Positions 17,679 through 26,923 are shown, counted from the first letter of the stretch. The stretch is DNA of 64,000 nucleotides from Planctomycetota bacterium (GCA_022711465.1 JAKLEZ010000022.1:1-64000), one strand, 5' to 3'. The notes: generated from the letters alone by a model not told the origin. Translations and numbers: made by a program.

Positions 17679-17681
17679 GGT

Positions 17682-19670
17682 TCAGCCGAGCCTCCACACC
17701 AGCAGGGCCAACAAGGTGATGGCGATGTACAGGATGTAGACCTGTACCCGCCCGTGTTGGAGCCATCGAAGTCTGGAAAGGGCTTTCGCCGTTCCCAGGA
17801 ACGCCGGCCGGTAGAGCTTGTCTTCGCAAATGTCGGGAGTGTGCGTCGCGAGCGATGCTTCTGAAGGGAAATAGCTGAGAGGTTTCTTCAGCAGCGTCCT
17901 CGTCCTCAGGAACACGTGAAACACCTGAATCAGCGGCTGGGCGAAGGAGGATGCGGTGTACTGCATCCTGGCGGTTGGCCGGGCGTAGCCGCAGTCCCAG
18001 GTGACGCTGCGGGTCACCGGTCGAGTGGCCAGCAGTCGGTTTCGGATCCAGTTCAAGACCAAGAGCAGCAGGGCGGCCACCATTCCGGCCACCACGACGG
18101 CATCGAGGGCCGGCTTGGTGAGAACGATGCTCCGCTCGACCGCGATGGCCGGCAGGCCGCAGGCCGATTCGATGACCGGCGCCATGGCCATCACGACGAA
18201 AGGGGAGAGGAGGCCGATCAGCCCGCAGGCGGCTGCGAGGATGACCATTGGCCAGCGCATGGCTGGCCCGCATTCGTGTGCATGGTGTGCGTGCTCGGTT
18301 CGGGGTTCGCCCAGAAAGACGGTGCCGAACGCCTTGGTGAAGCAGGCCGCGGCCAGCCCCCCGATGAGAGCCAGGCCGGCGATCGCGGCGAGCAGGGCGG
18401 GCAGTTGCGGGCTGGACAGGGATTGGATGCCGCGAAATGCCCCCAAGTAGATCAGGAACTCGCTGGCGAAGCCGTTCAAGGGGGGCAGGCCGGAAATCGC
18501 CGCAGCCCCGATCAGGAAGACCGCGCCGGTCCAGGGCATTGGCTTGAGCAAGCCACCCAGTCCGTCGATCTCGCGCGTGCCGGTACTGTGAAGGACAGAG
18601 CCGGCGCCCAGGAAGAGAAGGCTCTTGAAAACCGCGTGATTCAGCACGTGCAACAGGCCGCCGCCGAAGCCGAGGACGGCCAGTGGTGTCGAATGCCAGC
18701 TCAGGCCGAGCAGTCCCAGCCCGAGGCCCAGCACGATGATCCCGATGTTCTCGACGCTGTGATACGCCAGCAGTCGCTTGAGGTCGTGCTGGGCCAGGGC
18801 GAAGAGGACGCCGAGGACTCCCGAGATCAGGCCGATGCCGACCAGGAGGTAGCCCCACCAAGCCGGCGGAGGGCCCAGAAACGTGAGCGTCCTTAGTAGC
18901 CCGTAGATCCCGGTCTTGATCATGACCCCAGACATGATCGCGGACACGTGGCTCGGCGCGGCTGGGTGGGCTTCCGGCAGCCAAACGTGCAGCGGCATGA
19001 TGCCCCCCTTGGTGCCAAAGCCGACCAGGGCCAGAATGAACAGCAGGTTCGCGCTTGGGTGAGCCACACCCGATGCCGTGATGAAGCCGTCGAAGTCCAA
19101 TGAACCCGAATCACGCCCCAGCAGTACGAACAAGGCCAGCAGGAACGCCGTTCCGATGTGCGTGGCCACCAGATAGGTCCACCCCGCCCGGCGCACCTCC
19201 TCTCGCTCGTCTTCCAGGGTCACGAGGAAGAACGACGCCAGAGACATGATCTCCCAGGCCATCAGAAACAACACGCCGTTGCGGGCCATGACGACCAGGG
19301 CCATTCCTGCTACCAGCAGATTGAAGAAGAACCACGGCGGACCGGATGACCTGCGTTCACGAAACGACCGCATGTACCCGATGCCGTACACTGCCGCGAG
19401 GCCGCACACCGCGAAGATGGTTACCAGGAAGAACGCGGAGACCGCGTCGACCTGGACGAAGAACGAGCCGTAGGGCACGCTCCAAGGCCATCGGAGCGTT
19501 GCGAGGGATCCGCCGCCAAGCGCTGCCAGGGCCTGCACGAAGCCGATCAGGCATCCGCCGATGGCCGTGCCCGCTCCGGCAATCGTCGCCCGCCTCGAGT
19601 CACGGGAGAGACACAGTGCCGCCAAGCCGCCCACCATCAGCAGACCGATCGCTGTCAGTAGAAGAGGCAT
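17682..19670 (-). CDS. Ehr complex: HyfB/NuoL-like antiporter-type membrane subunit
   Basis: 662 residues, first structural subunit of the operon. About 14-16 transmembrane helices of the proton_antipo_M type. The channel glutamate is in FLMAWEIMSLASFFLVTLEDE and histidine/lysine helices in GIMPLHVWLPEAHPAAPSHVSAIMSG and LLAYHSVENIGIIVLGLG (cited here in part). The last about 150 residues form a soluble-looking tail plus a final helix, as in HyfB. The gene follows the regulator by 3 bases. Confidence 0.88.
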   Translation of the reverse strand: MPLLLTAIGLLMVGGLAALCLSRDSRRATIAGAGTAIGGCLIGFVQALAALGGGSLATLRWPWSVPYGSFFVQVDAVSAFFLVTIFAVCGLAAVYGIGYMRSFRERRSSGPPWFFFNLLVAGMALVVMARNGVLFLMAWEIMSLASFFLVTLEDEREEVRRAGWTYLVATHIGTAFLLALFVLLGRDSGSLDFDGFITASGVAHPSANLLFILALVGFGTKGGIMPLHVWLPEAHPAAPSHVSAIMSGVMIKTGIYGLLRTLTFLGPPPAWWGYLLVGIGLISGVLGVLFALAQHDLKRLLAYHSVENIGIIVLGLGLGLLGLSWHSTPLAVLGFGGGLLHVLNHAVFKSLLFLGAGSVLHSTGTREIDGLGGLLKPMPWTGAVFLIGAAAISGLPPLNGFASEFLIYLGAFRGIQSLSSPQLPALLAAIAGLALIGGLAAACFTKAFGTVFLGEPRTEHAHHAHECGPAMRWPMVILAAACGLIGLLSPFVVMAMAPVIESACGLPAIAVERSIVLTKPALDAVVVAGMVAALLLLVLNWIRNRLLATRPVTRSVTWDCGYARPTARMQYTASSFAQPLIQVFHVFLRTRTLLKKPLSYFPSEASLATHTPDICEDKLYRPAFLGTAKALSRLRWLQHGRVQVYILYIAITLLALLVWRLG

Positions 19671-19673
19671 GGA

Positions 19674-20387
19674 TTACGGGTTCTCCGGGTTCTTTGCCGC
19701 GGCAGCATCGACGGGCACAAAGGACCTTTCCACGCGTTCGACTTCGCGGATAATCTCGTCGCGAGAACGCTGCGTCCTGATGGTTTCCTTGAAGGTAGTG
19801 TCCCGGAGGGCGAACGACAGTCGGGACAGGAGGTGCAGGTGAGCACGAACGGTTGGACTGATCAGGGAGAACAACGTGTCGACGGGCTGGCCGTCAAAGG
19901 CCTGAAAGTCGATCGGTTGCTCAAGGAAGCAGAGGGTGATCATGGGTTGGGGTACATGGAGGACGATCGGGTTTCGGACGTGTGGGATGGCGATACCTTC
20001 GCCGACGCCGGTCGAACCGAGGGCCTCGCGGGCCAGGAGTACGCGGTAGAGGAACTCTCGGTCGACTTCCTCCGGCACCCGCATGTACTCGACCAGGGAC
20101 TTCAACACGGACGCCTTGTCGGTTCCCCCCAACCGGTAGACGATTCCGCCGGCCCTGAGCGCGCCCAGGAGCGTGGGTAGGGGGACCGAGCTGCTTTCCG
20201 GCTCGTGGAGGATCTCGACGGACACATTGATTCGTCGGGATGTCGCCCATTCCAGCAACTCCGCCCGGTTGAACCGATACTGCTCGTTGACCTTGTAGGC
20301 GGGGACGCTGCCCTGGTTGATCCAACGGTAAATCGTTTTTTCAGAGACACTTAGGATTCTAGCGGCATCCCGCACGGTCAACTGCAT
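19674..20387 (-). CDS. HTH (excisionase-type) plus PTS EIIA-domain regulator of the Ehr operon
   Basis: 237 residues. Residues 1-50 are a MerR/excisionase-type helix-turn-helix (LTVRDAARILSVSEKTIYRW...YRFNRAELLEW). Residues about 70-215 form a fructose/nitrogen-type EIIA domain with the phospho-accepting His136 in GVGEGIAIPHVR. Such a protein could bind DNA or a partner according to phosphorylation by HPr/NPr. It is the first gene of the Ehr operon, 3 bases before the NuoL-like gene, so it probably regulates or tunes the complex; this is inference. ATG 20387 is chosen because the HTH starts right there; upstream codons to 20462 overlap the promoter. Confidence 0.85.
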   Translation of the reverse strand: MQLTVRDAARILSVSEKTIYRWINQGSVPAYKVNEQYRFNRAELLEWATSRRINVSVEILHEPESSSVPLPTLLGALRAGGIVYRLGGTDKASVLKSLVEYMRVPEEVDREFLYRVLLAREALGSTGVGEGIAIPHVRNPIVLHVPQPMITLCFLEQPIDFQAFDGQPVDTLFSLISPTVRAHLHLLSRLSFALRDTTFKETIRTQRSRDEIIREVERVERSFVPVDAAAAKNPENP

Positions 20388-20440
20388 GGACCGAGACCCC
20401 TTATCGTGACAAACACGGATCGCTATGGACGTTGGTGGAC

Positions 20441-20469
20441 ATACTATCCAATCAATGGTCATTCGTCAA
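20441..20469 (-). promoter_or_regulatory. predicted promoter of the Ehr operon
   Basis: On the minus strand TTGACG (20469-20464), a 17-base spacer and TAGTAT (20446-20441). The spacing is ideal for the vegetative sigma factor. It would give a leader of about 45 bases before the regulator gene. Confidence 0.55.
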
Positions 20470-20616
20470 CAGGCAGGTTTGGATAGGCAATGCTTGGGGG
20501 CGGATACGCGAGAAGCCTTGGCCGAGGCAGGCTTTCGCTTGGAGGGATGGCCTGGGGTGGGTTAAACTCCTACCTATGGCCGGGGATTTCCTGACGGACG
20601 GTCTCTCTGGAGAGCA

Positions 20617-23600
20617 ATGATGAGGTGGCTTGGATCTATCCCGCTTTGGGGAGTGTTTGTGTCGGTGGCGATCGCCGGTACTGCGCCCAGGGTGGTCAAG
20701 ACTTCGCCGCCGGACGGAGCGAAGGATGTCGATCCGGCTACGACCGAGATCGTGGTGGTCTTCGACATGCCCGTCAAGCAGAACAGCTGGTCTGTTGTTC
20801 AGGCGGGGGATGAGACATTTCCTGAATTGGCGGGAGACAGCCCGATCTCGTTTCGCGACGACAAGACCTGCGTTGTGAAAGTCAAGTTGCAGGCCGACAC
20901 GGCCTACGGTCTGGGCATCAACAGCAAGACGCGTCAAGGTTTCAAATCGGCCGCGGATGAGACTGCGGCCGAGCCACATACGCTCCGGTTCAGGACCGGC
21001 AGTGGCAAGCCGGTCAAGGCCGAGGGCCCACGGGTAGTCAGGACGGATCCGGTGAACGGGGCTGCCGATCTGGAGGCGGGGACGTACGATCTGACGATCG
21101 TGTTCAGCGAGCCGATGAAAGACGGGCAGGCGTCGATCATGACGCCGCCTGAGGGGCCTCGGCTGAAGATGATTGGCGAACCGAAGTGGAGAGATGCACG
21201 GACGTTTGTGGTTCCGATTGTGCTCGCGGCCAAGACGACGTATCGGGTGGGTATCAACACCGGGGAGTCCAAGAAGTTCGTCACTGCAAGTGGCGGCACA
21301 CCGGCGGCGGCAATGGAGTTCACGTTCAGCACGGTCGGAGTACCGTCTACCCTAACCGGCACGGACAAGGCTGTTCAACTCCGTTACGACTGTCGCCAGG
21401 GCGATGCCGGGCGGCTCATGCAGAAGTCGGCCGTGGATATCAAGCTAACCCTGTCGACAGGGCAGACCATCCCCATGAGCCAGAAGTCGGGCATGAACTC
21501 TATTGAGGAGGTACTGGTTGCGGAGAAGGGCTATCCGGTCGAGGTTCGCAAGATCGTCAGCGAGTATGTCATGCAGGCGACGGATCCGGAGAGTGGCCAA
21601 ATGCGGTCCTCGCCGCGGCTGGAGAAGCCGGTGACCGTGAAGTTGGATCGCCGCAAAGAGCCGGTCAAGGTCGAGGCGCTGAACGGCGAAGTACCGCCGG
21701 CGCTGATGAATATGCTTGCCGAGGATAGCTTGATTGATATCCTGCCGGCCAGGGCCATGAGAGTGGGGCAGACGGCGGAACCGTCGCGGGAGGCCTTGGC
21801 CAAGCTCAAGAGCGCTTTCGACGTGAAGGGCGAAGGCAGCATGGACTTGAGACTGACGTGCAAGCGGATCGGCACGATGGAGGTTCCCGACGCCCGCAAC
21901 GCGATGTTCAAGGCTCAAGGTGGCGGTGAGCCCGTGACTTACGAGTTCGACGTGGCCGTACTGGCCATCGACTGGAAGCAGGACGGCGTCATGCAGAATG
22001 ACATTCCCTTCAGCATGACTGCGAAAGGGGAGTTGGTCTTCGCCATCGATGCCGGTGTGGTGATCAGGGTCAAGGTCGACGGGGAGATCGACATCAAGTC
22101 GATGCAGACACAGGGGGTGGATGGACAGGCGGTCACCCTGAGCGGGGGCGGGACCTACTCTACGGATCGCACGTTTGAACCCATCAAATGGACCCGGGGC
22201 GTCAGGAAGAAACCCGGGCGGACTGAGGAGGCCGAGGACAGGGCCCCGCCGGTGAAGTCAGACGCCGGTGGGGCGGCAGTAGACGCGGCGCCAGGCGAAA
22301 AAGAGACTCTGCCCGGCAAGCTTCACGACGGGGGGACGAAGAGAGCATCGGACGCGGCGGAGAGGTCTTCCAGGGAGACGACGCCTCCGCCGGGGGGCAA
22401 GTTGCCCCGCGACTGGAAGATGATGAATGACGAGCTGTTCGGCTCGCAGGTTGCGGTGCCGCCTGGCTGGACTCCGCGGGTACGCGGCGATGTTGCCCTG
22501 TGCATCGAGCCGGACGAGATCACCAAGGCAGGGGCTTTTTTCGTTCCCATGGTGCTGAAGGCGAAGGGGCGGCCGGAGGATCTGGCCGACGGTTTCGACG
22601 AGATGCTCCGCAAGGCGATACCAACCTTGCGTACCGAGACGACCGGCAAACCAGCCACCGACTGCGTACAGCGTGATCTGAGCGGTCAGATCGGCCGGAC
22701 GCCGATCTCGGGCAGTTATCGGGCGGTCGTTGGCCGCACGGGTACCGGTTTCGTGATGGGCTTCCTGACGCCGGATGAGCAGCTGGGCGATCTGAAGCCG
22801 ACGTTCTATCGCATTCTAGGCAGTTATCGGTATACAGGGTCGCGGGTACGGCTGCAGCCGTACCGGTCAGCGGCCATCGAACTGCGGATTCCCCAGGGCT
22901 GGCAGGTTCGGACCAGCGAGGCTAACGGTACGGCCAACCAGGACATCGATTGGGAGGCGGTCTGCCCGAGTGTCCCCAGTGCCCGGGCATTCATGGTGTC
23001 GCCGAAGTTCTTCTCGTCGAACTGGATCACGGATGCCCTCTCCGGCCAGATTGACCAGCAGCTGTTGCCGTTGTGGCAGAACAAGGGCTTCACCCTGGCC
23101 AATTTCACGTCGGACGAGCAGGCTATTCGACAGGCCATGACGCTGGCGCTTCCGGGTCTGCAGGTCACGCGCCAGCAGAGTCTAGATGAGATTCGCGATC
23201 TGTTCAGCAAGATCTTCGAGTTGCCCATCCAGACCGTGCAGACAGTAGGCGGGCGCATGACCATCCACGCGTATGAGTTCATCGGTCGCCGGGAAGTTCG
23301 GGGGCGCGAGATGCGCTGTGTGGCCACGATCGGCATGGGGGCGCTCATTGTGCAGGCTCCGCTGCGGGGGCCGGCCGGGATCTGGATGACGGGTATCCGC
23401 GGCTACGAAGCGCCGGCGGAGAGGTTCGCCGACCTGTCGCCTATGCTGGAGCGTGTGGGGAGTAGTTTCACTTACACCATGTGGTGGATTCGTGAGGTCA
23501 TGAAGGCCAACGAGGCACAGGCCAACACACTGCGGCGGTTTTACGCGGACATGAATCGGTTAGACAAGGAGATTTTCGATAACCGGGTCAGCACGAACTC

Positions 23601-23844
23601 GGCGATCAATGAGATGATGTACGACACGCTGACCGAGAATCACGGTTATGTCAACGAGAAGACGGGGAGTATCGAGAAGATTGCACCCGATCAGGTCGAC
23701 AGGTTCCGGTTGGACAACGGGGATATCGTGAGCCCGGACGAGGTCATCAATCAGCACGTTGATCCTCGGAATGCCACTCGCATTCGAGCGGCAGGGGCAG
23801 ACGATTACATGTCCTTCGACCGGCGAGTTCAGGTCTGGCCGTGA
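20617..23844 (+). CDS. large secreted protein with two SbsA-type Ig-like domains
   Basis: 1075 residues. An N-terminal signal peptide (about 1-21) is followed by two tandem Big_5/SbsA-like domains: residues about 24-127 (TSPPDGAKDVDP...VVVFDMPV) and 132-245 (TDPVNGAADLEA...IVFSEPM). The centre (about 245-530) reads as beta-rich. A Pro/Glu/Lys-rich linker (about 535-600) leads to a C-terminal half (600-1075) with two similar-length domains beginning ELFGSQVAVPPGW and AIELRIPQGWQV. No catalytic motif is recognised. GGAGAG precedes the start; ATG 20617 and 20620 are equivalent choices. Exported; cell-surface or periplasmic role inferred. Confidence 0.75.
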   Translation: MMRWLGSIPLWGVFVSVAIAGTAPRVVKTSPPDGAKDVDPATTEIVVVFDMPVKQNSWSVVQAGDETFPELAGDSPISFRDDKTCVVKVKLQADTAYGLGINSKTRQGFKSAADETAAEPHTLRFRTGSGKPVKAEGPRVVRTDPVNGAADLEAGTYDLTIVFSEPMKDGQASIMTPPEGPRLKMIGEPKWRDARTFVVPIVLAAKTTYRVGINTGESKKFVTASGGTPAAAMEFTFSTVGVPSTLTGTDKAVQLRYDCRQGDAGRLMQKSAVDIKLTLSTGQTIPMSQKSGMNSIEEVLVAEKGYPVEVRKIVSEYVMQATDPESGQMRSSPRLEKPVTVKLDRRKEPVKVEALNGEVPPALMNMLAEDSLIDILPARAMRVGQTAEPSREALAKLKSAFDVKGEGSMDLRLTCKRIGTMEVPDARNAMFKAQGGGEPVTYEFDVAVLAIDWKQDGVMQNDIPFSMTAKGELVFAIDAGVVIRVKVDGEIDIKSMQTQGVDGQAVTLSGGGTYSTDRTFEPIKWTRGVRKKPGRTEEAEDRAPPVKSDAGGAAVDAAPGEKETLPGKLHDGGTKRASDAAERSSRETTPPPGGKLPRDWKMMNDELFGSQVAVPPGWTPRVRGDVALCIEPDEITKAGAFFVPMVLKAKGRPEDLADGFDEMLRKAIPTLRTETTGKPATDCVQRDLSGQIGRTPISGSYRAVVGRTGTGFVMGFLTPDEQLGDLKPTFYRILGSYRYTGSRVRLQPYRSAAIELRIPQGWQVRTSEANGTANQDIDWEAVCPSVPSARAFMVSPKFFSSNWITDALSGQIDQQLLPLWQNKGFTLANFTSDEQAIRQAMTLALPGLQVTRQQSLDEIRDLFSKIFELPIQTVQTVGGRMTIHAYEFIGRREVRGREMRCVATIGMGALIVQAPLRGPAGIWMTGIRGYEAPAERFADLSPMLERVGSSFTYTMWWIREVMKANEAQANTLRRFYADMNRLDKEIFDNRVSTNSAINEMMYDTLTENHGYVNEKTGSIEKIAPDQVDRFRLDNGDIVSPDEVINQHVDPRNATRIRAAGADDYMSFDRRVQVWP

Positions 23845-24055
23845 TGGGTACTCTTCGCGGCTGCATCCGCGTCCGGGGTGCTGCGTATAAGTGCTTACAG
23901 AACACCACTGGCGTTGGGTGGCATGGGTCGGTGATTCGAGGTTGCACCGCAGGCGACCTGAGGCGATGGCGCGGAGAGCCTGGCCGGTAGGGTGAACGCC
24001 TCCTCGATCCGACCCACGCCGCTTTGACCCTCAGCACGACGGAGGTTGTCTTTCG

Positions 24056-24946
24056 ATGGGGACAACCCGGCAGCGGAAGCCTGTTTCTCTCCTCCTTATC
24101 GTGACGATGCCTTGCGCGGCGTTCCTGGGTTTCCAGGCACGTGAGGCCTGCGCGGGCAAGGGCAAGACGATCCAAGAAGCTATCGAATATGCGACGGGCA
24201 AGTTCGCCGCCGAGGTGGCGGCAGAATCCGCGGAACGGTTGTCGGCACGTCTGACGTCTTTGGCCGCCAAGCACGGCGATGACGCGATTGTCGCATTCAA
24301 GCGGGTGGGGCCCCAGGCTCTGCGGGTAGCAGAGGAAGCTGGTGAGCATGCGGGCCCTGCCTTGCGGCTGATGGCGGCCCGAGGGCAGGAGGCGATGTGG
24401 GTTCTGCGGGACGCGGAGCGTACGGCACTGTTCTTGCGGTTCGGCGATGATGCGGCAGAGGCGATGATCCGTCACAAGGGGATCGCCGCGCCGCTCGTTC
24501 GTGAGTTGGAGGGTCCGGCGGCTCGGGCGCTCAAGGCCGTGGATTCCCGCAACGCCCGTCGGATCAAGATGATGGCCGACGACGGCGATCTGACCCGGAT
24601 GGGTCAAATTGGTCGGATTCTGGCTGTCATCGAGCGTTACGGCGATGGGGCGGCTGATTTCATTTGGCGGCACAAAGGAGCGTTGGCGGTTGCGGCCGTG
24701 CTCGGGGCGTTCCTTGACGATCCCAAGCCGTTTATCGAGGGTACACAGGATCTGGCGGCATCTGCAGCGGTCCCGGTGGCCGAGGTAGCCAAGGAAGCCA
24801 GTCGTTCAGTGAACTGGACGGCGGTAGTGATGACCGGAATGATTCTGCTGACGCTGGTGTTCCTCTGGCGAGTCCGGGCGGTGGTTGGCCTCGCGAGGGT
24901 TCTCAGTCCGGCTGGATCCACTTGTCGTAAGTCACCGGGCCCCTGA
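24056..24946 (+). CDS. alpha-helical exported/membrane protein of unknown function
   Basis: 296 residues. An N-terminal hydrophobic segment (about 10-33) looks like a signal peptide or anchor; residues 35-235 are rich in Ala, Glu, Arg and Asp and read as helices with repeated patterns (KHGDDAIVAFKRVG, RFGDDAAEAMIRHKG, RYGDGAADFIWRHKG), suggesting short internal repeats. A transmembrane helix follows near 255-280. The 3' end runs 44 bases into the convergent hydrolase gene. Its GC-biased codon pattern favours this strand over the long opposite frame. Function unknown. Confidence 0.7.
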   Translation: MGTTRQRKPVSLLLIVTMPCAAFLGFQAREACAGKGKTIQEAIEYATGKFAAEVAAESAERLSARLTSLAAKHGDDAIVAFKRVGPQALRVAEEAGEHAGPALRLMAARGQEAMWVLRDAERTALFLRFGDDAAEAMIRHKGIAAPLVRELEGPAARALKAVDSRNARRIKMMADDGDLTRMGQIGRILAVIERYGDGAADFIWRHKGALAVAAVLGAFLDDPKPFIEGTQDLAASAAVPVAEVAKEASRSVNWTAVVMTGMILLTLVFLWRVRAVVGLARVLSPAGSTCRKSPGP

Positions 24947-25958
24947 ACGTTGCCACCTTGCCTTCGAGATCGGTTCCGGACGTCATGACGTGGATGAAAC
25001 CGCTCATCTCTCCTACCAGGGCGGTGTGCAGGATCTTGCGGGCGGGGTTTTCGTGCAGGATCATCTCGACTTGGCCGTTCAGGCCGCGATGCCGACCATA
25101 GGCGTCGGTCCTGGTGTCGGTGAACTCGATGTCTTTACCGAGCCTCTCCAACATGCGGAGCGTTTTGCGGTAGGTCCCTCCGTCGGGCCCGACGATGTTC
25201 CTCCCGTTGAGGACCACATCCCGGTCATCATAGGCGACGACGTTGAGGTAATGGTGCCGGCTTCGCTTGAGCCATTCAAGGATTTTCTCGGCGTATTGGC
25301 GGCCATCTGTGAAGCCGTAGTTGGCATCCAGGAAGGCGATGCGGCTGATCTCGTCAGGGATGCGATTGACGCTGTCGAGGTAGCCGAAGATGAAACTGCC
25401 GCCCCCGCTGTGGCCGGAGAGGGCGATGGACACCCTGGGCAGGCGGACCCTGTCGCGGATGCCGGCCACGACGGCGGGGAGGGTTTTGGGGAAGTCCGGG
25501 TGCTTGGTCTTCCATGCTGGCCAGCTCCGGCCATCGGCCTCAAGGTACGCCGCAATCCAGGTTTGGCCTGTGTCGATCTCACGCAGGCGCCGGACCTGGG
25601 CCCCGATATGCTGGATGTCGAAGTGCCAGTCGACGCCTGGTGCCATTCGCCGACCGATGGTCTGGGGAGTGGTGTTCCCGTTGGGTAGGCAGTACAGCAC
25701 CAGCGAGGCGGGCTTGGCGGGGTCGATTGTTGCCGGGTCCGGGGCGTTGATGTGGATCTTGACCCCGGGCTCGAAGATGTACTCTTGGGTCTGTTCGCCG
25801 AAATGCCGAGATCGTGCGAAGCCTGGCCAGGGCCCGGCGGGGCTGCGCGGTCGGCTCGCGGTTGCGGCCTCCGGAACGGGCGGCGCTGCCATGAGAGGCT
25901 GAGCGGGCGTTTGGCAAGCCGTTGACAGAGTGATTATGATCCCGAGCCATGTCGACAT
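24903..25958 (-). CDS. alpha/beta-hydrolase-like lipoprotein
   Basis: 351 residues from ATG 25958 (ATG 25967 is also possible). The signal peptide ends in LSTAC, a plausible lipobox. The core has the nucleophile elbow GHSGGGS and a preceding VSIALS strand, typical of serine alpha/beta-hydrolases, with later Asp and His candidates (VVAYDDRD, SGFIHVMTSG). Substrate unknown; esterase-type chemistry outside the cytoplasm is inferred. The 3' end overlaps the plus-strand gene at 24946, and the 5' end overlaps the start of the divergent phosphatase gene by 10 bases. Confidence 0.72.
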   Translation of the reverse strand: MSTWLGIIITLSTACQTPAQPLMAAPPVPEAATASRPRSPAGPWPGFARSRHFGEQTQEYIFEPGVKIHINAPDPATIDPAKPASLVLYCLPNGNTTPQTIGRRMAPGVDWHFDIQHIGAQVRRLREIDTGQTWIAAYLEADGRSWPAWKTKHPDFPKTLPAVVAGIRDRVRLPRVSIALSGHSGGGSFIFGYLDSVNRIPDEISRIAFLDANYGFTDGRQYAEKILEWLKRSRHHYLNVVAYDDRDVVLNGRNIVGPDGGTYRKTLRMLERLGKDIEFTDTRTDAYGRHRGLNGQVEMILHENPARKILHTALVGEMSGFIHVMTSGTDLEGKVATFRGPVTYDKWIQPD

Positions 25959-26857
25959 CTTCCACATTGCCGGAACTCCCGCGTCAGCCCGAGGTACACG
26001 GGCTGCAGTGCATGGAGATTATCGGCGGGAACCATGCAGTCCACAACCATCTTTCGTCGCCGGGGATGGACATCTGGTTGGATAGCCGCCCTTGTGAGGG
26101 AGCCACGGGCGGTGACATCCACTACTTCTCGATGTGTGGGTCAGGGCGTGTGACCCGCCTTGCGGTCGCGGACGTCTCCGGCCATGGGCCGGTGATGGAT
26201 GACATCGCTCAGAAGCTGCGCCAGCTAATGCGAAAGCACATCAACCTGCTCGACCAGACTCGCTTTGCACAGGCCGTCAACCAGGAGTTCATTGTCCAAG
26301 CAGGCAGCGATTACTTCGCCACGATTATCCTGCTCACCTACTTTGCCCCCACAGACCACCTTATCATCTGCAACGGCGGGCATCCCCGACCGATCTGGTA
26401 CAGCACCCGGTTGGCACGGTGGATTCTGTTGGACCCGGGAACGCCCGACGTCGGTCCGTCTATTCGGGAGGCCAAGGGAACGTATCGCCTCGCGCGGGTG
26501 TCCAATCTGCCTTTGGGCATTATCGAGAGGACGGACTACCACCAGTACACGGTCCGACTTGACAAGGATGACTTCGTGCTCGTGTACACCGATGCCCTGA
26601 TCGAGGCTCGCAATCCGCTCGGCGAGTTTCTCGACGAGGAAGGCCTTATGCGGCTTCTAGGGGAACTCGTCCCGTCGGATGCTCGGCAGCTCGGGCAGCA
26701 GCTGGTCGAACGGATTGACTGGTGGCGAGGCGGCGCGCCTCTGGAAGACGATCAGACGATCATTGTTCTCCATCACAACGGAACGGACCCGGCGCCGATG
26801 ACCGTCGGCAACGCCGTCCGGACGATGCTCAAGATGCTCGGCCTCAGGAGTGTGTGA
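25949..26857 (+). CDS. PP2C-type SpoIIE/RsbU serine phosphatase
   Basis: 302 residues. The SpoIIE (PPM) phosphatase domain spans about 40-285: metal-binding acidic residues in GATGGDIHYFS, LAVADVSGHG, FVLVYTDALIEARN and the final DDQTIIV. Members dephosphorylate anti-anti-sigma factors in partner-switching cascades; no kinase or STAS gene is adjacent, so the target is unknown. No sensory domain precedes it, only about 40 residues containing CMEIIGGNHAV. ATG 25949 lies inside the beginning of the divergent hydrolase gene; Met22 (26012) is an alternative start that would avoid this. Confidence 0.85.
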   Translation: MSTSSTLPELPRQPEVHGLQCMEIIGGNHAVHNHLSSPGMDIWLDSRPCEGATGGDIHYFSMCGSGRVTRLAVADVSGHGPVMDDIAQKLRQLMRKHINLLDQTRFAQAVNQEFIVQAGSDYFATIILLTYFAPTDHLIICNGGHPRPIWYSTRLARWILLDPGTPDVGPSIREAKGTYRLARVSNLPLGIIERTDYHQYTVRLDKDDFVLVYTDALIEARNPLGEFLDEEGLMRLLGELVPSDARQLGQQLVERIDWWRGGAPLEDDQTIIVLHHNGTDPAPMTVGNAVRTMLKMLGLRSV

Positions 26858-26923
26858 CCACGCCCAGCGCAGGCCGACTGTCGCCGCGAAGCGAAACAAG
26901 GGGTTTGCGGACGAGACCCTTGT

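Noticed and set aside
17206..18984. 592-codon open frame on the minus strand
   Set aside because: Out-of-frame shadow of the NuoL-like and NuoH-like genes, which carry clear family motifs in another frame of the same strand.
12345..19670. Catalytic group-4 [NiFe] hydrogenase (Hyf/Hyc/Ech)
   Set aside because: Gene order fits, but the large subunit lacks all four nickel-iron cysteine ligands, so H2 catalysis is not expected.
23747..24673. 308-codon minus-strand open frame
   Set aside because: Opposes the gene at 24056, which has a signal peptide and regular repeats; the minus frame has no hydrophobic core pattern or family motif.
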